A stretch of 43,620 nucleotides of DNA from Zoogloeaceae bacterium (GTDB lineage Bacteria > Pseudomonadota > Gammaproteobacteria > Burkholderiales > Rhodocyclaceae). The translations under genes and the position numbers were made by a program. Below, piece by piece: positions 36,447-43,620 of this stretch. Within the stretch, counting starts at the first letter, position 1; each line of letters starts with the position of its first letter. The stretch is from positions 1-43,620 of the forward strand of contig JAEUNY010000102.1 in assembly GCA_016791005.1 (NCBI GenBank), given 5' to 3'. The notes below the pieces were generated by a model. That model was not told the DNA's origin and did no database searches. It was given only the letters and a program-made list of their open reading frames with translations.

Positions 36447-38921
36447 ATGCCCGACAGCCTGCTCAAGAACTATCTGATCTCGCCTGAACGTTACGACGAG
36501 ATGGTCGCCTTCGACGGCCAACCTCGTTCCCATTGGCGCCCCCTCCTTGAGCATCTGGGGGTCCAGGACGACGAGGTCCTGGATCGTCGCATCCAGTTCA
36601 TCCAGGATGCGATCGAGACCGATGGGGTCTCGTACAACATCTATGGCGACGTGCAGGGCACCAAACGGCTGTGGGAACTGGATGCGCTCCCCCTGCTTTT
36701 GTCCTCCCAGGAGTGGGCCACCCTCTCCGAGGCGGTCGCCCAGCGGGCGACCTTGCTCGATGCCGTGCTGGGGGATCTCTACGGCGACCAGAATCTCGTC
36801 GCCGAGGGCTTCCTGCCGCCGGCCCTGGTGTATGGCCAGCGGGCCTTCAAATGGCCCTGCGTCGGTCATCGCCCGCCCTCCGGGCACTTCCTCCAGCTTT
36901 ACGCGGTGGATGTCGCGCGGGCGCCGGACGGTCACTGGTGGGTAATTGCCGACCGCACCCAAGGGCCCTCCGGGGCAGGCTACGCCCTCCAGAACCGGAT
37001 CATCCTCTCCCGCGCTTTCCCGGACGCCTTCCGCGAATTGCAGGTGGAACCCCTGGCGAATTTTTTCCGCGCCCTCCAGGACGGCTTCGCCCGCTTTACC
37101 CCCAACGACGGCGATTCGCCCCTGGTCGTACTGCTCACGCCGGGCCCCTACAACGAGACCTACTTCGAGCACGCCTTCCTCGCCCGCTACCTCGGCTTTC
37201 CCCTCGTGGAAGGCCAGGATCTGACGGTGCGGGACGACACGGTCTACCTCAAGACCCTCAAGGGTTTGCGGCGGGTTCACGGCATCCTGCGGCGGCTGGA
37301 CGACGACTTTTGCGACCCCCTCGAATTGCGGGCTGATTCGGCCCTTGGCGTGCCTGGTTTGATGCACGCAGTGCGGGCCAGGCGGGTCTATATCGGGAAC
37401 GCCATCGGCAGCGGCGTGCTGGAGTCCGGAGCTCTGTTCGGCTTCCTGCCGGGGGTCTGCCAACGCCTGCTCGGCGAGCCGCTTAAAATGCCCTCGGTGG
37501 CCTCCTGGTGGTGCGGCGAGGCCCCTGCCCTGGACTATGCCCTCGATCACCTGGACGATCTGGTCATCAAGGCGGCCTTCCCAAGCATGCGCATGGAGCC
37601 GGTCTTTGGTCACCAGTTGAAGGGCGAGGCCCGCAAGGAGATGGTGTCCCGCATCCAGGCCCAGCCCCACGCTTACGTCGCCCAGGAGTGGGTGCGATTG
37701 TCCCAGGCACCGGTGTGGAGCAGCCGCCACGATCATCGTGCAGTGCCCCGCTCGTTTGGTATGCGCCTCTTCGCGACCGCGACCCCCAACGGCTACGTCG
37801 TCATGCCCGGTGCCTTGGGCCGGGTCGCCCCCCGTCACGGGGTCGAGGTCATCTCCATGCAGCGCGGTGGTTCATCCAAGGACGTCTGGATCCCGTCGGA
37901 AGGGCCGGTTCATCGGACCACGCTCCTCAAGAGCCGCCTTGGGGTGATCGATCTTGTGTGCACCGGCAGCGAGATTCCCTCCCGGGTCGGGGAAAATCTG
38001 TTCTGGATGGGGCGCTACGCGGAGCGCTGCGAGGCCAGCGCCCGGCTTCTTCGCTCGGTGCTCACCCGTCTGTCGAGCCGGGCGGACGACGACGAAAACG
38101 TCCTCCCCGACCTCCTCGCCGCCTGTCGTCGGATCGAGATCCTCCCCAAGCCGGAAAAGCCCCTGTCCCCGGGGGAAACGGAAAAACTGGTGGTTGGTGC
38201 AGTGTGCAATCCCAAGGTCAATGGTTCGGTCGCCGCCAACGTCCAGGCCCTGACCTTCAGCGCCGACCAAGTGCGGGAACGTCTGTCGTCAGACAACTGG
38301 CACGCCCTGACCCGCCTCGGGCGGCTATTCGAAAATCACACGGCTTCAACCAGCTTTGCCCTCACGGCCCTGGACCGGGTGATGCTGGACTGCATTTCCC
38401 TGGCCGGTTTTGCAATGGACGACATGGTCCGGGACGAAGGGTGGCGATTCCTCATCCTGGGTCGTCGCATCGAACGCCTAGCGGGCTTGGCCGGACTTAT
38501 CAGCGGCGTGCTCGGCTCCCGTCGGGAATCACGCGAGCGCAGTCTGGAATGGCTGCTGGAGACGGCGAACTCGATCGTCACCTATCGCGCCCGCTACCGC
38601 CGTACTCCGGAAGTGCTCCCGGTGGCCCACCTTCTTGTATTTGACGAGTCGAACCCCCATGCGGTGGCCTTCCAGATTTTCGCCCTGGAGCGTTATCTCG
38701 CGAGGACTTCCCGCGAGCTGGGCTTGGGCCGGCCGGATACTCTCCACGCGGTTGCCGAACAACTGCAGGAATTCGACCTGACCCGCCTCGAAGCCGAGGA
38801 TTCCGAGGACGCCTGCGCAGATCTCGCGGTATTGCTGCGCACGATACGCGCCACAGCGTTTGCGCTGTCGGATGAAGTCCATCGCCGCTTCTTCATTCAC
38901 ACGGATGAGGTGCGGCAATGA
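36447..38921 (+). CDS. Circularly permuted ATP-grasp/alpha-E fusion protein, 824 aa
   Basis: Residues about 20-495 match circularly permuted type 2 ATP-grasp proteins (DGVSYNIYGDVQGTKRLWEL, YAVDVARAPDGHWWVIADRT, LTPGPYNETYFEHAFLARYL, AIGSGVLESGALFGFLPGVC, HQLKGEARKEMVSRI). Residues about 510-815 are the all-helical alpha-E domain (SRVGENLFWMGRYAERCEAS, FALTALDRVMLDCISLAGFA). The two are often separate genes; here they are fused. ATP-grasp enzymes form amide bonds from a carboxylate and an amine, so a peptide ligase is predicted. The next gene overlaps its stop by ATGA. Confidence 0.92.
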   Translation: MPDSLLKNYLISPERYDEMVAFDGQPRSHWRPLLEHLGVQDDEVLDRRIQFIQDAIETDGVSYNIYGDVQGTKRLWELDALPLLLSSQEWATLSEAVAQRATLLDAVLGDLYGDQNLVAEGFLPPALVYGQRAFKWPCVGHRPPSGHFLQLYAVDVARAPDGHWWVIADRTQGPSGAGYALQNRIILSRAFPDAFRELQVEPLANFFRALQDGFARFTPNDGDSPLVVLLTPGPYNETYFEHAFLARYLGFPLVEGQDLTVRDDTVYLKTLKGLRRVHGILRRLDDDFCDPLELRADSALGVPGLMHAVRARRVYIGNAIGSGVLESGALFGFLPGVCQRLLGEPLKMPSVASWWCGEAPALDYALDHLDDLVIKAAFPSMRMEPVFGHQLKGEARKEMVSRIQAQPHAYVAQEWVRLSQAPVWSSRHDHRAVPRSFGMRLFATATPNGYVVMPGALGRVAPRHGVEVISMQRGGSSKDVWIPSEGPVHRTTLLKSRLGVIDLVCTGSEIPSRVGENLFWMGRYAERCEASARLLRSVLTRLSSRADDDENVLPDLLAACRRIEILPKPEKPLSPGETEKLVVGAVCNPKVNGSVAANVQALTFSADQVRERLSSDNWHALTRLGRLFENHTASTSFALTALDRVMLDCISLAGFAMDDMVRDEGWRFLILGRRIERLAGLAGLISGVLGSRRESRERSLEWLLETANSIVTYRARYRRTPEVLPVAHLLVFDESNPHAVAFQIFALERYLARTSRELGLGRPDTLHAVAEQLQEFDLTRLEAEDSEDACADLAVLLRTIRATAFALSDEVHRRFFIHTDEVRQ

Positions 38922-39904
38922 CCACCGCACCGCTGCGCTACCACATCCTCCACGACACGTCCTACCACTACGATCAGCCGGTGGGAGAATCCCGCCAGCT
39001 CGTGCGTCTGACGCCGCGCGATCTGCCCTGGCAGCGCAGCCTGGCCCACCGCATCGAGGTCCAACCGGAACCCAGCCGGCTCCTGGAATTCATCGACGGT
39101 TTCGGCAATCCCGTTTCCTCCCTCCATCTCGAGGCTGGACACGACCAATTGCTCATCCGTGCCGAATCCTGGATCGAGCTCCACCCGCGCACCCTCTCGC
39201 CGCTGATGGAGTCGCCGGCCTGGGAAGGTGTTCGCGAAACGCTTTCTTATCGGGCCGAGCGGCGATTCGAGCCCGACGCATTGCAGGCCACCCGATTCAA
39301 ATTCGAATCGGCCCACGTGCGAGTGAAGCGGGAGTTCGCCCAATACACCCTGGAAATCTTCGGCCCGGGTCGGCCGCTCCTCGATGCCGTGAATAGTCTC
39401 ATGGAGCGAATCCACGAGGAATTCACCTTCGACCCGGAAGCCACCGACGTCGCGACTCCGGTGACCGAGGTCTTCGCGAAACGGCGTGGCGTTTGCCAGG
39501 ACTTCAGCCATTTCATGATTTCCTGTCTGCGTTCCATGGGCCTCGCCGCCCGCTATGTGAGTGGCTACCTCCTCACCCGTCCGCCCCCCGGTAAGCCGCG
39601 GCTGATTGGCGCCGACGCCACCCACGCCTGGGTGTCAGTATTTTGCCCACAGCAAGGCTGGGTCGATTTCGACCCAACCAACAACCTGCAACCCAATCTG
39701 GAGCACATCACCGTCGGCTGGGGGCGGGATTTTGCAGACGTCTCCCCGCTGCGCGGCGTCATCCTTGGGGGCGGTGAACACGAACCGGAGATCGCCGTCA
39801 CCGTCGTCCCGGAAGTCGAATTCGACTTGGTGTATGGCGGGGATACGGTGCCGGAACTCGGCCGACGGGAGCCGGCCGAAGAAGCCGAGGAAGACCTCGA
39901 CTAG
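38918..39904 (+). CDS. Transglutaminase-family protein, 328 aa
   Basis: ATG at 38918 overlaps the previous stop. It has the bacterial transglutaminase N-terminal domain (LRYHILHDTSYHYDQPVGES) and a core with Cys193 (RRGVCQDFSHFM), His236 (DATHAWVSVFCP) and Asp252 (WVDFDPTNNL). These cysteine-protease-fold proteins act as peptidases or transglutaminases. In this genomic context they probably cleave or rearrange the product of the ATP-grasp enzyme. A strong AGGAGG overlaps its stop and serves the next gene. No signal peptide. Confidence 0.93.
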   Translation: MTTAPLRYHILHDTSYHYDQPVGESRQLVRLTPRDLPWQRSLAHRIEVQPEPSRLLEFIDGFGNPVSSLHLEAGHDQLLIRAESWIELHPRTLSPLMESPAWEGVRETLSYRAERRFEPDALQATRFKFESAHVRVKREFAQYTLEIFGPGRPLLDAVNSLMERIHEEFTFDPEATDVATPVTEVFAKRRGVCQDFSHFMISCLRSMGLAARYVSGYLLTRPPPGKPRLIGADATHAWVSVFCPQQGWVDFDPTNNLQPNLEHITVGWGRDFADVSPLRGVILGGGEHEPEIAVTVVPEVEFDLVYGGDTVPELGRREPAEEAEEDLD

Positions 39905-39914
39905 GAGGAACACC

Positions 39915-40535
39915 ATGAAGTGGGCGGGAAAGATCTTCATTTCCGGGCTCCTGGCCCTCATTCCGATCTTCGCCACCCTCTACCTCCTGCACTGGACTTT
40001 CACCACCGCCGAGGCGTTCTTCACTTCACTGCTGTCCTGGTTGCTTCCGACCGAGCTGCAGATTCCCGGGATGGGCTTGCTCCTTGCGTTGGGCATCGTC
40101 TTCGCGTTTGGCCTGCTGCTTGATACCCGCCACACCCGCCGCCTGATCCTCAGGATCGAGAGGGCGGTGCTGTCGATCCCCCTTGTGAATTCCCTCTATT
40201 CGGCCATCCGCGATTTCATGCGGCTTTTTGCCGACAGTGGCCAGGATGGCACCCTGCAGGTGGTGGCCCTGACCCTGCCGGGCACAAAGATGCGCGTGCT
40301 GGGTTTCGTGACGCGAAGCGACTTCAATGGTTTGCCGTCGGGCATCGCGGGGCCGGGGGAGGTCGCTGTGTATCTGCCAATGAGCTACCAGGTGGGCGGG
40401 TACACAGTCTTCATGCCTCGGGACCAATTGCAGACCATCGACATGCCCAAGGAAGCGGCCATGCGCTTCGTCCTCACGGCCGGAGTCAATGTCAGTACCC
40501 TGAATCGAAACGCTCACCGCCCCAAGCCAGACTGA
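39915..40535 (+). CDS. DUF502 membrane protein, 206 aa
   Basis: ATG at 39915 is preceded by AGGAGG at 39903-39908. Two membrane helices at the N terminus (IFISGLLALIPIFATLYLLH, MGLLLALGIVFAFGLLL) are followed by the DUF502 soluble domain (RAVLSIPLVNSLYSAIRDFM, LPGTKMRVLGFVTRS, VAVYLPMSYQVGGYTVFMPR). DUF502 proteins are widespread membrane proteins of unknown role. It is the last gene of the transglutaminase cluster, 10 nt after the previous stop, and converges on the di-iron protein gene. It may anchor the pathway at the membrane. Confidence 0.88.
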   Translation: MKWAGKIFISGLLALIPIFATLYLLHWTFTTAEAFFTSLLSWLLPTELQIPGMGLLLALGIVFAFGLLLDTRHTRRLILRIERAVLSIPLVNSLYSAIRDFMRLFADSGQDGTLQVVALTLPGTKMRVLGFVTRSDFNGLPSGIAGPGEVAVYLPMSYQVGGYTVFMPRDQLQTIDMPKEAAMRFVLTAGVNVSTLNRNAHRPKPD

Positions 40536-40573
40536 CCCTCCCCACATCTGCCGCTCGGGTTCCGCGCTGACGA

Positions 40574-41344
40574 TCAGGGAATCTCGTAGTGTTTTGCGGT
40601 CATCAGGTCGATGCCGCATTCGAGTTGCTCGATCCAATCGATGAAGCGGTTGACCATTTCCCGGCCAACGAAGCGCGCGCCGTGCTGGGGCACGATCATC
40701 TCGATGTCGAGTTGCCGCACCATCCGCGCCCAGTAGCGCCCGATCTTGTTCGAGATCATGTAGCGGCGATGGAATCCAATCATCGACCCCACATGGGCCT
40801 GAAAATCCTTGACCGGCTGGGCCGCCACATCATGGTCCATCAGCGACGCCCCAAGGTCCCCGGAGAAAAGGATTTTGGAAACCGGATCGTAGAACTGAAA
40901 ATTCCCCTCGGAATGCAGAAAATGGGCGGGAATGGCCTTTATGGCGGCCTGTCCGAGGGAAATCGAAAGGCCCGCGTCAGGAATCCCCTGAATGCGGGCG
41001 GAATAGTCCTTCCCACTCGTGAAATGTGGGACGAACCGCGCCCAGAGCTGGGAAATCATCACCTTGCATGGCGTGGCGATCATCCACTTGTTCAGCGAGG
41101 CGATGATGTCAGGGTCGGCATGGGACGCCAGGATGTAATCCAGCTGACGAGACGGGAAGTAGCGCTGCATGCCCATCAACAACTCGTTGTAGGTCATGTT
41201 CCCGCCCGGATCGATCAGTGCGCCGTGCCCGCTATCGACGACTAGAAACTGATTCGCCTGGACCGCGTGGTTCGTTTCATCATCCACGAGATCATAGAAG
41301 GCCAGGCAAACGTGATGGCCGTTATTGAAAAGTTCGACTGGCAT
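40574..41344 (-). CDS. ODP/FprA-like di-iron metallo-beta-lactamase-fold protein, 256 aa
   Basis: ATG at 41344 gives MPVELFNNGHHVCLAFYDLV; upstream in-frame extension looks non-coding. The metal ligands follow FprA/ODP proteins: His75, Asp77, Asp79 (LASHADPD), His144 (HFLHSEGNFQ), Asp163 (FSGDLGAS) and His221 (VPQHGARF). FprA usually has Glu where Asp77 is found. No flavodoxin domain follows, so this is a stand-alone oxygen-binding di-iron domain, as in bacterial ODP sensors. It likely binds O2 or NO at a di-iron centre. MarR lies upstream on the same strand, 125 nt away. Confidence 0.87.
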   Translation of the reverse strand: MPVELFNNGHHVCLAFYDLVDDETNHAVQANQFLVVDSGHGALIDPGGNMTYNELLMGMQRYFPSRQLDYILASHADPDIIASLNKWMIATPCKVMISQLWARFVPHFTSGKDYSARIQGIPDAGLSISLGQAAIKAIPAHFLHSEGNFQFYDPVSKILFSGDLGASLMDHDVAAQPVKDFQAHVGSMIGFHRRYMISNKIGRYWARMVRQLDIEMIVPQHGARFVGREMVNRFIDWIEQLECGIDLMTAKHYEIP

Positions 41345-41439
41345 GCTGCGCCCCCGGGGAAAATGGCTGAGCCCGGACAGGGTATGACGCCCGTAGCCGG
41401 GATGTAGCCTTAACGTCTGGAACGCGTCTGCCTTGAGGA

Positions 41440-41456
41440 GGGCGCACGGTGCGCCC
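41440..41456. other. 8-bp perfect palindrome downstream of the MarR gene
   Basis: GGGCGCAC-G-GTGCGCCC lies in the 124-nt gap between the MarR gene and the di-iron protein gene. Without a T-run it is not a canonical terminator; it could be a termination hairpin or an operator for the downstream gene. Confidence 0.4.
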
Positions 41457-41468
41457 CGCGCGAGGACG

Positions 41469-41981
41469 TTACTCCGTGAATGGCAAGGGCTGCATGCCAA
41501 AACCCTCATCTAGGTCACGGATCTTGGCCAGGAGACGGTCCAGGTCGGTCTGCAGGCTGGCCAGGGCGGCCGCGTCCAGCAGACGAAGAGCTTCCGGCAA
41601 AATTCCACGAGCCGGCGACGGGGCCGAGGCAAGGAGATTCACCCCGTCACTGGTCAGGTAGAGACGCACCACCCGCTGATCGGTGGCAAGCCGCTCCTTC
41701 TTTAAATGGCCACTGGTTTCCAGCTTGTCGATCAGGTTCGACGCGGTGGACTGATGGAGGGCCATTCTCCGTGCCAGATCACCCACCCGCAGACCGGGGG
41801 TCTCCTGCAATTCCCACATCGCCCAAAGCTGGGCACCCGTCACACCGCTTTGCCGTTCGATCCAGTTCGAATGGCGCTGCGCGGTGCGGATCAGGACTCG
41901 AAACCGCTGCAAGACAGAAAGCGGAGTGGGCTCCGAGTGTTTGGTGCTCCGAGGTGTTGCAGCTTCGTCACTTTGCGACAT
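41469..41981 (-). CDS. MarR-family transcriptional regulator, 170 aa
   Basis: A polar 25-residue tail precedes the MarR fold: helices HSNWIERQSGVTGAQLWAMW and the winged helix LRVGDLARRMALHQSTASNL, with wing DQRVVRLYLTSDGVNLL. The length is typical. GGGGCG lies close upstream of the ATG. Target genes are not evident; the neighbouring di-iron protein downstream or the ClC gene transcribed divergently (start at 42126, 145 nt away) are candidates. Confidence 0.92.
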   Translation of the reverse strand: MSQSDEAATPRSTKHSEPTPLSVLQRFRVLIRTAQRHSNWIERQSGVTGAQLWAMWELQETPGLRVGDLARRMALHQSTASNLIDKLETSGHLKKERLATDQRVVRLYLTSDGVNLLASAPSPARGILPEALRLLDAAALASLQTDLDRLLAKIRDLDEGFGMQPLPFTE

Positions 41982-42125
41982 ATTCGCCCCAATGGATGCT
42001 CGTATGAGCCTATGATTTCAATTGTTTCGCCCATTTTGCCAGGATATTTGGAGCAGCTTCCCGCAGCGTTTCAACATCCCGGCCCGACGGCCTGAAAATC
42101 CGCTTCCACGGACCCCACCCGATTC

Positions 42126-43562
42126 ATGGAATCCGACGTCCCGCCTTCCTCCACCCCTTCCACCGATTCTCCCCATCAACGGGCCCTGCGCCATCTTGCC
42201 CGTGGCGGGCGCCGGTATGCCCTACCCTGGCTGTCTTATCGTCGCTGGCGTCGCCGGTTCTTCCTCGTCGGCGCCGCCCTTCTGGCCGGGTTCATCGCCA
42301 TCGTGTTTGCCGTTGGTGCCGAAGTCGCCATCCACACCCACGCCCAAGTCGTCGGGTGGTCACCCTGGCTGGCCCTGATCCTGGGTCCGGCCGGTTTTGC
42401 GCTAATGGCCTGGATCTCCCGTCGCTGGTTTCCAAGCACCCGGGGGAGTGGCATTCCCCAGGCCATTGCTGCGTCCTTGAGCGATGACAGTCAGTTCCGT
42501 CAACGCCTCCTGTCGATCCGGATCGCGTTGGCCAAGGTCGTACTAACGCTGGGCGGTCTGTTGGCCGGCGCCTCGATCGGCCGGGAAGGGCCCTCGGTCC
42601 AGATTGGCGCATCGGTCCTCCACAGCCTGGTTGGCCGGCGCCATGGTCACATCGCCCCACCCCGGGACCTGATCATCGCGGGCAGCGCCGCCGGCCTAGC
42701 GGCGGCCTTCAACACCCCGCTCGGCGGAATCATGTTCGCCATCGAGGAGATGTCCCGATACCGGGTATTCCGTGCCAACAGCACCACCCTGGCCGCAGTC
42801 ATCTTTGCCGGCCTCATGTCCTTGGCCATCCTGGGCAATTACACCTACTTCGGCCGCAGCGGTGCCACCCTGGGGTGGCCGAGCGGAATCTGGCCAGTGG
42901 TCATTACCGGTACGGTGGGAGGGCTTGCGGGTGGCCTCTTCGCCCGCCTGCTGGTTAGCGTCTCGCGGGGTCTGCCCGGCCGACTCGGGCAGTTTGCCAA
43001 ACAACACCCAATCCGCCTCGCCGCCGCCTGCGGCCTGGCCACCGCCTTGCTCGGTTTGCTGACGGGGGGCGCCACCTATGGGACCGGTTACACCGAATCC
43101 AAGGCCGCCCTCGAAGCCACCGCAGAACTGCCGGGCTATTACGGAATCGCAAAAACCCTGGCGATTCTTCTCGCCTTCGTCAGCGGGATTCCCGGCGGCA
43201 TTTTCGCGCCATCTCTGGCGGTCGGCGCCGGGCTCGGTGCCAACATCGCGGCCCTGCTCCCCAACGAACAGAGCTCGGCAATCCTTTTGCTCGGGATGGT
43301 CGCCTTCCTATCAGGCATCACCCAAGCGCCGATCACCTCGTTTGTGATCGTGATGGAAATGACCGCCAACCACCAGATGCTGCTACCCCTCATGGCCGCA
43401 TCGGTGGTTTCCGTCGCCTTTTCACGGTCCGTGGCGCCCACCCCTCTCTACGACGCCATGGCCCAGGGCCTGCTGCGCCGACGAGCCCACCCACCCGGGA
43501 TCACCTCACCCCTCCCACAAACGAGCGAAAGCGCAGTCCAGGACACCCCGCGGCCGCAATAG
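42126..43562 (+). CDS. ClC-family chloride channel/antiporter, 478 aa
   Basis: Hallmark motifs are in order: GSGIPQ with selectivity Ser108, GREGPSVQIG with gating Glu154, AIEEM with Glu207/208 (the proton-pathway Glu of exchangers), GIPGGIFAPSLAVGAGLGAN and a late TPLYDAM Tyr. About ten hydrophobic helices span 45-440. No CBS domains follow. The presence of the inner Glu suggests a Cl-/H+ exchanger over a passive channel, based on E. coli ClC. The N terminus is Ser/Pro-rich and basic. It is divergent from the MarR gene. No further gene is visible in the last 58 bases. Confidence 0.95.
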   Translation: MESDVPPSSTPSTDSPHQRALRHLARGGRRYALPWLSYRRWRRRFFLVGAALLAGFIAIVFAVGAEVAIHTHAQVVGWSPWLALILGPAGFALMAWISRRWFPSTRGSGIPQAIAASLSDDSQFRQRLLSIRIALAKVVLTLGGLLAGASIGREGPSVQIGASVLHSLVGRRHGHIAPPRDLIIAGSAAGLAAAFNTPLGGIMFAIEEMSRYRVFRANSTTLAAVIFAGLMSLAILGNYTYFGRSGATLGWPSGIWPVVITGTVGGLAGGLFARLLVSVSRGLPGRLGQFAKQHPIRLAAACGLATALLGLLTGGATYGTGYTESKAALEATAELPGYYGIAKTLAILLAFVSGIPGGIFAPSLAVGAGLGANIAALLPNEQSSAILLLGMVAFLSGITQAPITSFVIVMEMTANHQMLLPLMAASVVSVAFSRSVAPTPLYDAMAQGLLRRRAHPPGITSPLPQTSESAVQDTPRPQ

Positions 43563-43620
43563 ACCGCAATCGAGATCCGTCCAGCGCATCAAGACCGCCA
43601 CCGACGTGCGGGCAACGGCC

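Overview
The window is a GC-rich proteobacterial chromosome segment. Gene content (MoaA, RmuC, a YbbP-like permease, an NCS1-transporter/histidine-kinase hybrid, a transglutaminase/ATP-grasp/alpha-E cluster) fits a betaproteobacterium, but that placement is an inference. No rRNA gene or CRISPR array is visible. There is one intact tRNA gene, tRNA-Asn(GUU).

Left chromosomal part (1-10148). A 5'-truncated exonuclease III gene, an alpha/beta hydrolase and a Crp/Fnr-type regulator run rightward as a tight cluster, followed by a lipoprotein and a CigR/RcnB-like secreted protein. Running leftward are an AsmA-like membrane protein and a two-gene signalling unit: a 1134-residue hybrid kinase whose sensor is a purine/cytosine-permease-like transporter with a Cys-rich module, overlapping a REC-LuxR response regulator.

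Integrated island (about 10100-21712, 11.6 kb). A P4-type tyrosine recombinase element sits in the 3' end of tRNA-Asn. The tRNA is intact at the left end. A 49-bp copy of its 3' half, with two changes, lies at the right end, and an identical 20-bp direct repeat lies just inside both ends. A leftward operon with many start/stop overlaps (17776 to about 12406) encodes an AlpA-like DNA-binding protein, an HTH_39 protein, a Toprim/Spo11-like protein, an AEP/RepB-type primase, a TubC-docking-like peptide, an SSB-like protein, a DUF5681 protein and several small proteins. No capsid, portal or large terminase gene is seen, so the element looks like a phage satellite or small replicating island. Its cargo is a predicted toxin-antitoxin-chaperone operon (MqsR-like, MqsA-like with C-terminal extension, SecB-like) at 10957-12393, and a DUF4258/XRE/HigA-like toxin-antitoxin cluster at 18335-19423. 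A 17-bp perfect inverted repeat inside the primase gene and an A+T-rich region with a 10-bp perfect inverted repeat upstream of the operon are candidate replication or regulatory structures.

Right chromosomal part (21713-43620). moaA (+) converges on rmuC (-). Further leftward genes are a YbbP-like permease, then an operon of a GGDEF/EAL receptor, an outer-membrane barrel protein and a small PstS-like periplasmic protein, then an M20 amidohydrolase. A rightward cluster (32843-40535) encodes a transglutaminase-DUF2126 putative amidoligase, a circularly permuted ATP-grasp/alpha-E fusion, a second transglutaminase and a DUF502 membrane protein, probably an uncharacterised peptide-ligation/cleavage pathway. 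The window ends with a di-iron ODP/FprA-like metallo-beta-lactamase-fold protein, a MarR regulator and a ClC chloride channel/antiporter.
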